Part shown: one piece after another, positions 7,468-14,128 of the stretch | Layout of the letters: the number at the start of each line of letters is the position of its first letter | Position numbering within the stretch: position 1 is the stretch's first letter | Assembly (NCBI GenBank): GCA_011048645.1 | Contig: DSDR01000107.1 | Coordinates: forward strand, 1 to 27,535 | Source: Phycisphaerales bacterium | GTDB taxonomy: Bacteria > Planctomycetota > Phycisphaerae > Sedimentisphaerales > Anaerohalosphaeraceae | Length of the DNA: 27,535 bases | Reading direction: 5' to 3' | Translations under genes and position numbers: made by a program | The notes under the pieces: model-generated | Told to the model about the DNA's origin: nothing | Seen by the model: the letters and a program-made list of their open reading frames with translations, nothing else | Database searches by the model: none

Positions 7468-8679
7468 ATGGCTTTAGAAATTGCCGAACAAGTCAAACTG
7501 CTCAAACGCGGCACGGTGGAGGTGTATCGCGAAGATGAACTGGCCCAGCGGCTGACCGAGGCTGCCCAAGCGCCCCGGCCGCTGCGGGTCAAGCTCGGAA
7601 TGGACCCGACCGCACCGGACATTCACCTCGGTCATACCGTCGTTCTTCGCAAACTGCGTCAGTTTCAGGATTTAGGGCACAAGGCCGTGCTCATTATCGG
7701 CGACTATACCGCCCGCGTCGGCGATCCGACCGGACAGAACACCACCCGTCCCATGCTCACGGCTGAGCAAATCAAGGCCAATGCCCAGACCTATTTCGAG
7801 CAGGCCGGCAAGGTGCTGGATATGTCCCCGGACAAGGTCGAGGTGCGGTACAACAGCGAATGGCTGGCGGACTTACGGCTGGCTGATGTGATTAAGCTGA
7901 CCGCCTCAATGACAGTGGCCCGAATGCTCGAGCGCGACACGTTTGACCTGCGATACAAAAAGGGCGACCCGATCGGAATTCACGAGTTTTTGTATCCGTT
8001 GATGCAGGGTCAGGATTCGGTCGCAATTCAAAGCGATGTCGAGCTGGGCGGTACGGACCAGACCTTTAATAATCTGGTCGGGCGGGACTTGCAGCGTTTG
8101 GCCGGTCAGCCGCCGCAGATTGTCATTACGATGCCGATTCTCGTGGGGCTGGACGGCGTGCAGAAGATGAGTAAATCCAAGGGCAATTACATCGGCGTCA
8201 CCGATTCGCCCTCGCAGATGTTCGGCAAGACCATGAGCATCCCCGATGAGTTGATGGAAAACTACTTTACCCTGCTGACCGATGTGCCGGTCGAGCAGAT
8301 TAAGACCTGGGTGAATCCGGCTCAAACCCACCCCAGGCAGGCCAAAGTCATTCTGGGCAAGTTGATTGTCGAGCAGTTTTACGACAAAGAAGCCGCCGAA
8401 GCCGCCGCGGCGGAATTTGACAAGGTCTTTGCCCAAAACCAGTTGCCCGACCAGATGCCCGAAGTGGCTGTTTCGTCCGCCCCGATTGCCGCGGCCAAGC
8501 TGCTGCTGCATTGCGAATTGGTTCAAACCGGCGGCCAGGCCAAACGCCTTATCAAGCAGGGCGGCGTGCGGATCGACAATGTAAAAATAGACGATCCGAG
8601 TCGTGAAGTGAACCCTCAGGACGGGATGGTCGTACAGGTAGGCAAGCGAAAGTTTGCAAAATTAAAGTTGACAATATAA
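7468..8679 (+). CDS. tyrS: Tyrosyl-tRNA synthetase
   Basis: Class I aminoacyl-tRNA synthetase, 403 residues, charging tRNA-Tyr in the cytoplasm. The HIGH signature is H53-L-G-H56 and the KMSKS loop is exact at residues 233-237. The C-terminal ~65 residues form an S4-type RNA-binding domain (AAKLLLHCELVQTGG, then KQGGVRIDNVKI). The length and motif spacing suit the TyrZ-type bacterial enzyme. The chosen ATG is preceded by GGATGGA (7456-7462) and begins MALEIAEQ, as a typical family N-terminus; 23 extra upstream codons in the same frame overlap the promoter and are excluded. A gene of unknown function follows 69 nt later on the same strand. Confidence 0.96.
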   Translation: MALEIAEQVKLLKRGTVEVYREDELAQRLTEAAQAPRPLRVKLGMDPTAPDIHLGHTVVLRKLRQFQDLGHKAVLIIGDYTARVGDPTGQNTTRPMLTAEQIKANAQTYFEQAGKVLDMSPDKVEVRYNSEWLADLRLADVIKLTASMTVARMLERDTFDLRYKKGDPIGIHEFLYPLMQGQDSVAIQSDVELGGTDQTFNNLVGRDLQRLAGQPPQIVITMPILVGLDGVQKMSKSKGNYIGVTDSPSQMFGKTMSIPDELMENYFTLLTDVPVEQIKTWVNPAQTHPRQAKVILGKLIVEQFYDKEAAEAAAAEFDKVFAQNQLPDQMPEVAVSSAPIAAAKLLLHCELVQTGGQAKRLIKQGGVRIDNVKIDDPSREVNPQDGMVVQVGKRKFAKLKLTI

Positions 8680-8748
8680 TAACAGAATCAAAGAATCTTA
8701 TTTTTGCTTTAACTTGGGAAACTCGCGGTTCAATAAAATGGAGAAATT

Positions 8749-9327
8749 ATGATATTTCCGGACATCAAAGAGCCGGATCGCTATGTCGGGCTTTATGCGG
8801 TGGATTTTGGCGACCATAGCCAGACGGGATTGACCGCTGAGCAGGTTGCCGAGTTGCTCGATAGCGACGCCTCAGCCGATCTTCGCATTTACAAGATTTA
8901 CAAGGCGTATCCGGATGGTCGGCTGGAACTGACGGGCGTGCGTCGCGAGGTCTTCCAAATGGAAGCCGGGATGTTTTTTTACGCGCGGCAGGAACAAGCC
9001 GCCCGCGAGGATTTTGACCGCTTGTGTCGGTTGGCCGAGGCGTCTTTGCCCCCGGGACGGGCCAAAGTTCATCTGGCGTCCGATAACAACGGCGGTTTCG
9101 TTACGGCATTGATTTATCCGGCTGAATATGAGGATCAGTTCAGCCGCTGGCTTCTGGACGTCGGCTATCGCACTCACGGCGTAGTCGAGGGAGGTATCGA
9201 CGCGGTGAGCCGATATTATGATACCGCGTGGCAAATTGTCCAGAAAAAGCAGCTTTGGGGGGGAGATGCTGTGAGATTGTTAAACAGTTCGCCAGCAGAA
9301 AAGCCCGTCCGAAAGGCAGGAATGTGA
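8749..9327 (+). CDS. Hypothetical soluble protein
   Basis: 192 residues, no signal peptide or membrane segment, mixed acidic and hydrophobic composition consistent with a folded cytoplasmic protein. It starts MIFPDIKEPDRYVGLYAVDFGDH, and GGAG (8740-8743) precedes the ATG at a 5-nt spacing. The middle has an alternating strand-like pattern (LRIYKIYKAYPDGRLELTGV), and the C-terminal part has an aromatic-rich region ending in RKAGM. Codon use resembles its neighbours. It lies 69 nt behind tyrS, probably on the same transcript. I do not recognise the family. Its stop codon overlaps a possible GTG start of a small basic ORF. Confidence 0.75.
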   Translation: MIFPDIKEPDRYVGLYAVDFGDHSQTGLTAEQVAELLDSDASADLRIYKIYKAYPDGRLELTGVRREVFQMEAGMFFYARQEQAAREDFDRLCRLAEASLPPGRAKVHLASDNNGGFVTALIYPAEYEDQFSRWLLDVGYRTHGVVEGGIDAVSRYYDTAWQIVQKKQLWGGDAVRLLNSSPAEKPVRKAGM

Positions 9328-9521
9328 CAAAAGGCAATCTCAAAAAACGCCGCCGTTTGGGCTTTCTGGCGGGCGCAATGTTGATGATACTGTTAAAAAA
9401 AGCCCCCGAAAGTCCGCTTCGGGTCTCGGAATTCCGAATCAGTACAAAAAAAATCGGGATACGATTTGGTGAGAACATACGGCGTTTTTGGCGTAAAAAT
9501 TGGGTTTTTTTGAGGCGTTAA
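9324..9521 (+). CDS. Possible small basic protein, translationally coupled
   Basis: A GTG at 9324 overlaps the TGA of the preceding gene in a GTGA arrangement, with AAAGG (9312-9316) seven nucleotides upstream, as for coupled genes. The 65-residue product would be very basic (KKRRR near the N-terminus, RRFWRKNW near the end) with one short hydrophobic stretch (LGFLAGAMLMILL). Against it, the second half runs through A/T-rich sequence with a hairpin and an EcoRI-centred palindrome, so it may be a chance open frame. Confidence 0.25.
   Translation: MTKGNLKKRRRLGFLAGAMLMILLKKAPESPLRVSEFRISTKKIGIRFGENIRRFWRKNWVFLRR
9395..9423 (-). terminator. Leftward rho-independent terminator candidate
   Basis: Read on the minus strand, CCCGAA (9423-9418) pairs with TTCGGG (9410-9405) around a 7-nt loop, then GGC and seven Ts (9401-9395). 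It is shaped like an intrinsic terminator for leftward transcription, but no convincing leftward gene lies to its right. Confidence 0.4.
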
Positions 9522-9596
9522 CAAAAACTGATAAGGTTTTTCCTGAGTGCAGTAGGTAAAAATACGGATAAATTTTTTATCTTTCCTATTTTTTAC

Positions 9597-9625
9597 TTGC
9601 ATTCAAAGGGGGGTTGGCCTATACT
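9597..9625 (+). promoter_or_regulatory. Sigma70-type promoter with palindrome over -10/+1
   Basis: TTGCAT (9597-9602), a 17-nt spacer and TATACT (9620-9625) predict a start near 9631-9633. The inverted repeat CTACTT-T-AAGTAG (9624-9636) overlaps the end of the -10 box and the start site, where a repressor would block initiation. Confidence 0.6.
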
Positions 9626-9631
9626 ACTTTA

Positions 9632-9848
9632 AGTAGGTCGCTGTGATAACTTGAGTAACGAGAATTTACAGCAGATCCGGAAAAATAGAGAAGATGAACT
9701 TTTTGTGATTTTTTTCGTAGTAACTATTGACAGATAATTAAAATTTTATTAAAGAGTTAATGGCGTTAACGCCGAACTATATAACGCAAGAGTTTTCTCC
9801 CCTCCGGAAAACATCACGGAACGCACGTTTCGTGATGTTTTCTTTTTT
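9632..9848 (+). ncRNA. Candidate small RNA of about 217 nt
   Basis: The stretch lies between a well-formed promoter (9597-9625) and a very strong intrinsic terminator (9807-9848), with no ORF of more than a few codons behind a ribosome binding site. Visible local folds are GCTGT (9640-9644) with ACAGC (9668-9672), containing CTTG/CGAG inside; and AGTT-GGCG-TTAA-CGCC-AACT (9755-9778). The sequence TCCGGAAAA occurs twice (about 9676-9684 and 9803-9811). A second -35-like TTGACA (9727-9732) could start a shorter form. It does not show the long rod of 6S RNA, the tmRNA ends, or a riboswitch core I recognise. The alternative is a leader with an attenuator for the parvulin gene at 9922. Confidence 0.5.
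9807..9848 (+). terminator. Strong rho-independent terminator
   Basis: GAAAACATCACG (9807-9818) pairs perfectly over 12 bp with CGTGATGTTTTC (9831-9842), followed by six Ts (9843-9848). It is the strongest intrinsic terminator in the window and sits 73 nt before the parvulin start codon. Confidence 0.9.
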
Positions 9849-9866
9849 GTATCCTCCCGGTTTAGG

Positions 9867-9872
9867 TATAAT
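9867..9872 (+). promoter_or_regulatory. -10 box (TATAAT) of the parvulin gene
   Basis: A perfect TATAAT lies 50 nt before the parvulin ATG and just after the terminator T-run. No good -35 is present at 16-18 nt; that position falls in the terminator's T-tract (TTTTTG at 9844-9849). Confidence 0.4.
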
Positions 9873-9921
9873 ACCCTCCAACCGAATGCCTTGAGTTATT
9901 CTGGACAATCAGGAGTTTTTT

Positions 9922-10785
9922 ATGGCCTTATATGTCAACGGAGAAGCAGTTGACCCGAACCGCATAGATCAGGAAAAAGAGCGGATGCGTCCGAGTTATG
10001 AGCAGGCGTTTGCCGACGAACCTGTCCAACAGCGGCAGCAGCGTCTTGAAGAGTGGGCGCGTGAAAACGTGATCGAGCAGGTCTTGTTCCATCAGGCAGC
10101 CCTTCGGGAATTTCCTGAGATTGCCGAGGCCGATATTGAGGCTTTGCTGAGTCGTCTTTTGGAACAGGAAAACGAAGACGGCCCGCTGCACCAGCGAATG
10201 GCCGGCGGCGACGCGGAGCGGCAAAAGCTCTGTCGCGAAGCGGCCGAGCAGATTCGTTCTGAAAAGTTGCTCGAACAGATCGGCAAAGCGGTCGGCGAGC
10301 CGAAAGAGAAAGACATTCGCCGCTATTATCAGCGCAATATCGAGCGGTTCAGCGTGCCGGAAATGGTTCGGGCCGCCCATATCGTCAAGCATCCCGACCC
10401 GCAGGTTCCGAGCGAACAGCAAAAACAGCAGATGGACGAGTTGCTGGGGCGTATCGAGAACGGCGAGGATTTCGCCGTGCTGGCCGATGAACACTCAGCC
10501 TGTCCGGGCAATGGCGGCGATCTGGGGTATTTTTCACGCGGCCAGATGGTGCCTTCCTTTGAGCAGGTGGTTTTCGATTTACCGTCCGGTCAGACCAGCG
10601 GGGTCTTTTCCACCGAATTCGGCTGGCATATTGCCAAGGTACTCGACCGCAAACCGGCGATGCCCTGCCCGCTTGAGCAGGTGCGGCAGGTCATTGTCAA
10701 CGAGCTGACCCAGCAGGCCCGCGACAAGGCCCTGGAGCGGTTTTTAGACGCAGAACGCCAAAAGGCCGTCGTCGAAGAACGATAA
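9922..10785 (+). CDS. PpiC/parvulin-type peptidyl-prolyl isomerase, cytoplasmic
   Basis: 287 residues. The N-terminal ~145 residues are helical and charged (SurA/NifM-like chaperone part). The PPIC domain spans about 150-242, with the two family histidines H153 (RAAHIV) and H236 (GWHIAKV) and the core GNGGDLGYFSRGQMVPSFE. It catalyses cis-trans isomerisation at prolyl bonds and aids folding. Unlike SurA or PrsA it has no signal peptide, lipobox or membrane helix, and the start is firmly placed by AGGAG (9911-9915) with 6-nt spacing, so it should act in the cytoplasm, like NifM-type parvulins. It lies between a strong terminator and an independent promoter for the next gene, so it is probably monocistronic. 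Confidence 0.88.
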   Translation: MALYVNGEAVDPNRIDQEKERMRPSYEQAFADEPVQQRQQRLEEWARENVIEQVLFHQAALREFPEIAEADIEALLSRLLEQENEDGPLHQRMAGGDAERQKLCREAAEQIRSEKLLEQIGKAVGEPKEKDIRRYYQRNIERFSVPEMVRAAHIVKHPDPQVPSEQQKQQMDELLGRIENGEDFAVLADEHSACPGNGGDLGYFSRGQMVPSFEQVVFDLPSGQTSGVFSTEFGWHIAKVLDRKPAMPCPLEQVRQVIVNELTQQARDKALERFLDAERQKAVVEER

Positions 10786-10789
10786 TCTG

Positions 10790-10818
10790 TTGACCCTGTA
10801 CAGGGGTTTTGATATAAA
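10790..10818 (+). promoter_or_regulatory. Promoter with 12-bp palindrome in the spacer
   Basis: TTGACC (10790-10795), a 17-nt spacer and TATAAA (10813-10818) form a good sigma70-type promoter. The perfect palindrome CCCTGTACAGGG (10794-10805) occupies the -35 end and spacer, and the next ACAGGG (10819-10824) offers an alternative partner for the first half, around a GTTTT/AAAAC mini-hairpin. Further down, GCGGCG (10833-10838) pairs with CGCCGC (10848-10853) in the leader. This looks like an operator for a dimeric repressor controlling the following secreted pair. Confidence 0.55.
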
Positions 10819-10907
10819 ACAGGGTGTGCGGTGCGGCGGAATAATCACGCCGCCGCGGATATGAAATAGAAACCACAGTGTTTTTGAAAACGGTCAGGAG
10901 TCGATCA

Positions 10908-11873
10908 ATGTATTTCATTCGGATGTTTCTTCTTGCGGCCTTTTGCGCAGTGCTTTTGGGGGTTCCCGTTTTTGCAGAGGACAACGAGCCGGAACCTTCG
11001 GTTTATTTGTTCAGCTATTTTCGCGGCAACGGCGAAAGCGGTCTTCATTTGGCCTATAGTTATGACGGCCTGAAATGGGCCCCGCTGAAAAAAGAACAAT
11101 CTTTTCTCAAGCCCGAAATCGGCAGCAAGCTGATGCGCGACCCGAGCATTGTACAAGGCCCCGACGGAACATTTCATATGGTCTGGACGACCGGCTGGTG
11201 GGACAACGGGATCGGTATCGCCCATTCCAAAGACCTGATCGACTGGTCCGAGCAGACGTTTCTTGCGGTGATGGAACACGAACCGACGGCCAGGAACTGC
11301 TGGGCGCCGGAGATTTATTATGACGCCAAAACCAAAACGTATCTGATTTGCTGGGCGACGACGATTCCGGGGCGTTTTCCGCAAACCGAACACCCCAGCG
11401 ACGACAACAACCACCGGATGTACTACGTTGCCACCAAGGATTTTAAGACCTATACCGACACGGCCCTGTTCTATGAACCCGGCTTTAACGTCATCGACAC
11501 CTTCATCGTCCGCGACGACAAAAACGATCGGTACGCGATGTTCCTCAAGAACGAAACCAAGTATCCCAAGGCCGAGAAAAACATTCGTGTGGCGTTTGCC
11601 GAGAAGGCCGCCGGCCCTTACGGTCCGGCCTCTGAGCCGATTACCGGCGACTATTGGGCCGAAGGCCCGGCTGCCCTGAAGGTCGGCGACCGCTGGATCG
11701 TCTATTTCGATAAATACACCCAGGGGCGATACGGCGCCGTCGCCTCAACCGATCTGAAAAAGTGGGAAGATATTTCCGACAAGGTCGAGTTTCCACGCGG
11801 CGCGCGGCACGGGACCGCCTTTGCCGTTGCCCCGTCGGTTCTGGAAAAACTCAAACTCGTCAGACCCGATTAA
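10908..11873 (+). CDS. Secreted GH43-like five-bladed propeller glycosidase
   Basis: 321 residues. A signal peptide (residues 1-23, RMFLLAAFCAVLLG core, cleavage after VFA) sends it out of the cytoplasm. The mature protein matches the GH43-type propeller: LMRDPSIVQGPDGTFHMVW carries the likely catalytic-base aspartate, RNCWAPEIYYD and NVIDTFI follow, and YWAEGPAAL carries the likely acid glutamate. GH43-clan enzymes cleave arabinose- or xylose-containing glycans; this subgroup's substrate cannot be fixed by eye. The start at 10908 has CAGGAG (10895-10900) with 7-nt spacing; ten extra in-frame codons upstream would spoil the signal peptide. The next gene begins 33 nt downstream, so the two probably share one transcript. 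Confidence 0.82.
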   Translation: MYFIRMFLLAAFCAVLLGVPVFAEDNEPEPSVYLFSYFRGNGESGLHLAYSYDGLKWAPLKKEQSFLKPEIGSKLMRDPSIVQGPDGTFHMVWTTGWWDNGIGIAHSKDLIDWSEQTFLAVMEHEPTARNCWAPEIYYDAKTKTYLICWATTIPGRFPQTEHPSDDNNHRMYYVATKDFKTYTDTALFYEPGFNVIDTFIVRDDKNDRYAMFLKNETKYPKAEKNIRVAFAEKAAGPYGPASEPITGDYWAEGPAALKVGDRWIVYFDKYTQGRYGAVASTDLKKWEDISDKVEFPRGARHGTAFAVAPSVLEKLKLVRPD

Positions 11874-11906
11874 CACATCTTGTCTCCGATGATGGATTAA
11901 AATGAA

Positions 11907-13889
11907 ATGAGTCATTCGGCTTGGCTATGGCGTTGTGTGTGGGCGGCGATGGCCGGCGGTTTTGTCATTGCAGCGGCCACAGGGCAAGAGGCCTTCGAAT
12001 CGCGGCGGGGTGATTACTTTCGTATTCAGGTTGTGGACGATCAAACCGGCCGCGGCGTCCCGCTGGCAACGCTCACAACAACCGGCCATCTTCGTTATGT
12101 GACCGACAGCAACGGGATTGTCGCATTCTATGAACCGGGACTAATGGACAAGACCGTCTATTTTCATATCAGCAGTCCCGGCTATGAGTATCCTGCGGAC
12201 GGCTTCGGCTATCGCGGCAAGGCGATTCACATCCAACCGGGCGGACGGGAGACGCTGCGGATCAAACGCCTGAACATTGCCGAACGGCTTTATCGTGTAA
12301 CGGGTCAGGGCATTTATCGCGATAGTCTATTGACCGGCGATCCCGCTCCGTTGAAAAATCCCGTTCTGAACGGTCAGGTAGTTGGCCAGGATACGGTGTT
12401 TACCACCCTCTATCGCGACCGACTGTATTGGTTCTGGGGCGATACGGCCCGCCCGGCGTATCCGCTGGGTCATTTTGCCACAGCCGGGGCGACGTCGCTT
12501 TTGCCCGAACAAGGCGGGCTGGACCCCGACCGTGGCGTTGATCTGACTTATTTTACCGATGCGTCGGGATTCAGCCGACCGATGGCGCCGCTCTCGGAGC
12601 CGGGAATGGTGTGGATTCAGGGCGTGCTGACCGCTGAGGATCCGACGGGCAAAATGCGGATGCTGTGTCAATACACTCGGCTGACGAGTCTGACCGAGCC
12701 GACCGAACGCGGATGGATGGTCTTTAATGATCAAACGGAGCGATTCGAACCGATACGCCGCAGCGATCCGGATTTTCTGCTGTTTGATGATGTCGGCCAC
12801 CCGCTTGCCGTGCACGCCAACAACGACGCGTATTACTACTTTGCGACCCCCTTTCCACTGGGCGTTCGCCTGAGGGTCAGAACCGACTGGGCTGACTTGA
12901 CGGATCCTGACCGCTATGAAGTCTATACCGCTCTGCACAACACCGACGAAATGAAGACCTTTCGATGGGTTGACTCAAAACGCCTGCTGTCCGATGCCGG
13001 CGGCAATAAACGCGCCCTGATTGAGTCGCTCCAACAGGAAAAACACGCTACCGGTCGGCTCTATGACATCGAAACCGGAAATGATGTGATACCGCACAAC
13101 GGCACCGTCTATTGGAGTGATTATCTGGATGCATGGATTATGATTGCCGTTCAGCAGGGCGGTTCGACCTCGTATCTGGGTGAGGTATGGTTTGCGCAGG
13201 CCGATACACCCGTCGGGCCGTGGCAGTATGCACGTAAGATCGTTACCCACGACGCCTACTCATTCTACAATCCCAAGCGCCACCCCTTGTTTGATCAGGA
13301 TAACGGTCGATTGATTTATTTTGAAGGTACGTACAGCCATACCTTTTCCGGCCGAGCCGAGGAGGCGACGCCGCGCTATGATTACAATCAGATGATGTAT
13401 CGGCTGGATCTGTCCGATCCGCGGTTGACGCTGCCGTCGGCGATTTACCGTATTCGGACGGGGCAGGATCGCGTCTGTTATCGTCCTTTGGAACAGGTTG
13501 ATGACAAAACGGCAGATGTTGCGATTGAAGCGGCGGCGTTTTATGCCCTGACCGATGCAGATTCGGCAAAAGAGGCCGTTGCTGTTTATGAGCGCATCAA
13601 CGAAAACGAACAATCCATATTGACCCTTGATCGCCCTTTGCCCTCGGTCGAACCTGTGTTTTACGGCCTGAACCGCGAGTCCAAAGACAGGACAGGGCAG
13701 ACCGTCATGCTGCGGGAGTATCGCCATCGCACGACCGGCGCCGTTCGCTATGCCGCTGAGCCGATGGATTCAACAGACTGGATCGAAACCGAAAAGCCGC
13801 TCTGTCGTGTCTGGCCGAATCGTTCGAAAGTGTTGACCATCGACCGCTCAGCACGCCCGAATCGTGTCCAGAACACAACGGCGCCCTGA
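11907..13889 (+). CDS. Secreted protein with DUF4185-like propeller and Ig-like N-domain
   Basis: 660 residues. A signal sequence (1 to about 26, WRCVWAAMAGGFVIAAATG) is followed by a beta-sandwich of the carboxypeptidase-regulatory type (about 35-110, VPLATLTTTGHLRYVTDSNG). A long propeller-like part follows, with YRDRLYWFWGDTARP, which recalls the GDT signature of DUF4185 and glycosidase-like propellers. The assignment is by pattern only. It follows the GH43-like gene by 33 nt and is probably co-exported with it, working on the same polysaccharide or its breakdown products. The ribosome binding site is weak (GATGGA at about 11891), so translation may depend on the upstream gene. The C-terminal 100 residues show no sorting signal. 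Confidence 0.65.
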   Translation: MSHSAWLWRCVWAAMAGGFVIAAATGQEAFESRRGDYFRIQVVDDQTGRGVPLATLTTTGHLRYVTDSNGIVAFYEPGLMDKTVYFHISSPGYEYPADGFGYRGKAIHIQPGGRETLRIKRLNIAERLYRVTGQGIYRDSLLTGDPAPLKNPVLNGQVVGQDTVFTTLYRDRLYWFWGDTARPAYPLGHFATAGATSLLPEQGGLDPDRGVDLTYFTDASGFSRPMAPLSEPGMVWIQGVLTAEDPTGKMRMLCQYTRLTSLTEPTERGWMVFNDQTERFEPIRRSDPDFLLFDDVGHPLAVHANNDAYYYFATPFPLGVRLRVRTDWADLTDPDRYEVYTALHNTDEMKTFRWVDSKRLLSDAGGNKRALIESLQQEKHATGRLYDIETGNDVIPHNGTVYWSDYLDAWIMIAVQQGGSTSYLGEVWFAQADTPVGPWQYARKIVTHDAYSFYNPKRHPLFDQDNGRLIYFEGTYSHTFSGRAEEATPRYDYNQMMYRLDLSDPRLTLPSAIYRIRTGQDRVCYRPLEQVDDKTADVAIEAAAFYALTDADSAKEAVAVYERINENEQSILTLDRPLPSVEPVFYGLNRESKDRTGQTVMLREYRHRTTGAVRYAAEPMDSTDWIETEKPLCRVWPNRSKVLTIDRSARPNRVQNTTAP

Positions 13890-13940
13890 TCGTGGACTGA
13901 AGGTCGGATCAACCGGAAAGCAATCGCCCTGCAAGAGAGA

Positions 13941-14024
13941 TGCGGATGAGAGGAGTCGAACCTCCACGGGCTAATGCCCACAGGCACCTGAAGCCTGCGC
14001 GTCTGCCAATTCCGCCACATCCGC
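13941..14024 (-). tRNA. tRNA-Leu (anticodon CAG)
   Basis: Minus-strand cloverleaf of 84 nt. Acceptor GCGGATG pairs with CATCCGC, discriminator A. The anticodon stem-loop is CAGGC-TTCAGGT-GCCTG with anticodon CAG, reading CUG. A long class II variable arm (TGGGCATTAGCCCG) and a T arm with GGTTCGACT confirm leucine. The 3' CCA is not encoded, so a CCA-adding enzyme is needed. It lies convergently behind the DUF4185-like gene. Confidence 0.95.
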
Positions 14025-14128
14025 GAAAACACACATCATAATTTCGTTTCGCGGGCCGTCAAGCATTTTTTATCGAATTTTTGGCGGATTGGCGGCAGTG
14101 GAAACGGCGATGGCAGCGTCGATACCCG

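Larger units (their letters stand above)
9328..9921. other. 594-nt A/T-rich region with no secure protein gene
   Basis: Base composition drops sharply to A/T-rich compared with the flanking genes. Contents: a doubtful small ORF (9324-9521), a leftward terminator-like hairpin (9395-9423), the 12-nt palindrome TCGGAATTCCGA (9426-9437), a rightward promoter (9597-9625), about 180 nt of ORF-free sequence, a strong terminator (9807-9848), and a TATAAT box before the parvulin gene. Confidence 0.75.

Noticed and set aside
9393..9602. Minus-strand 69-codon frame
   Set aside because: A/T-rich low-complexity composition, no ribosome binding site, and the stop codon falls inside a terminator T-run. Kept only as a possible transcript, not as a protein.
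9632..9848. 6S RNA, tmRNA or a known riboswitch
   Set aside because: The 5' and 3' ends do not pair into a 6S rod. There are no tmRNA tRNA-like ends, and no recognised riboswitch core sequence is visible.
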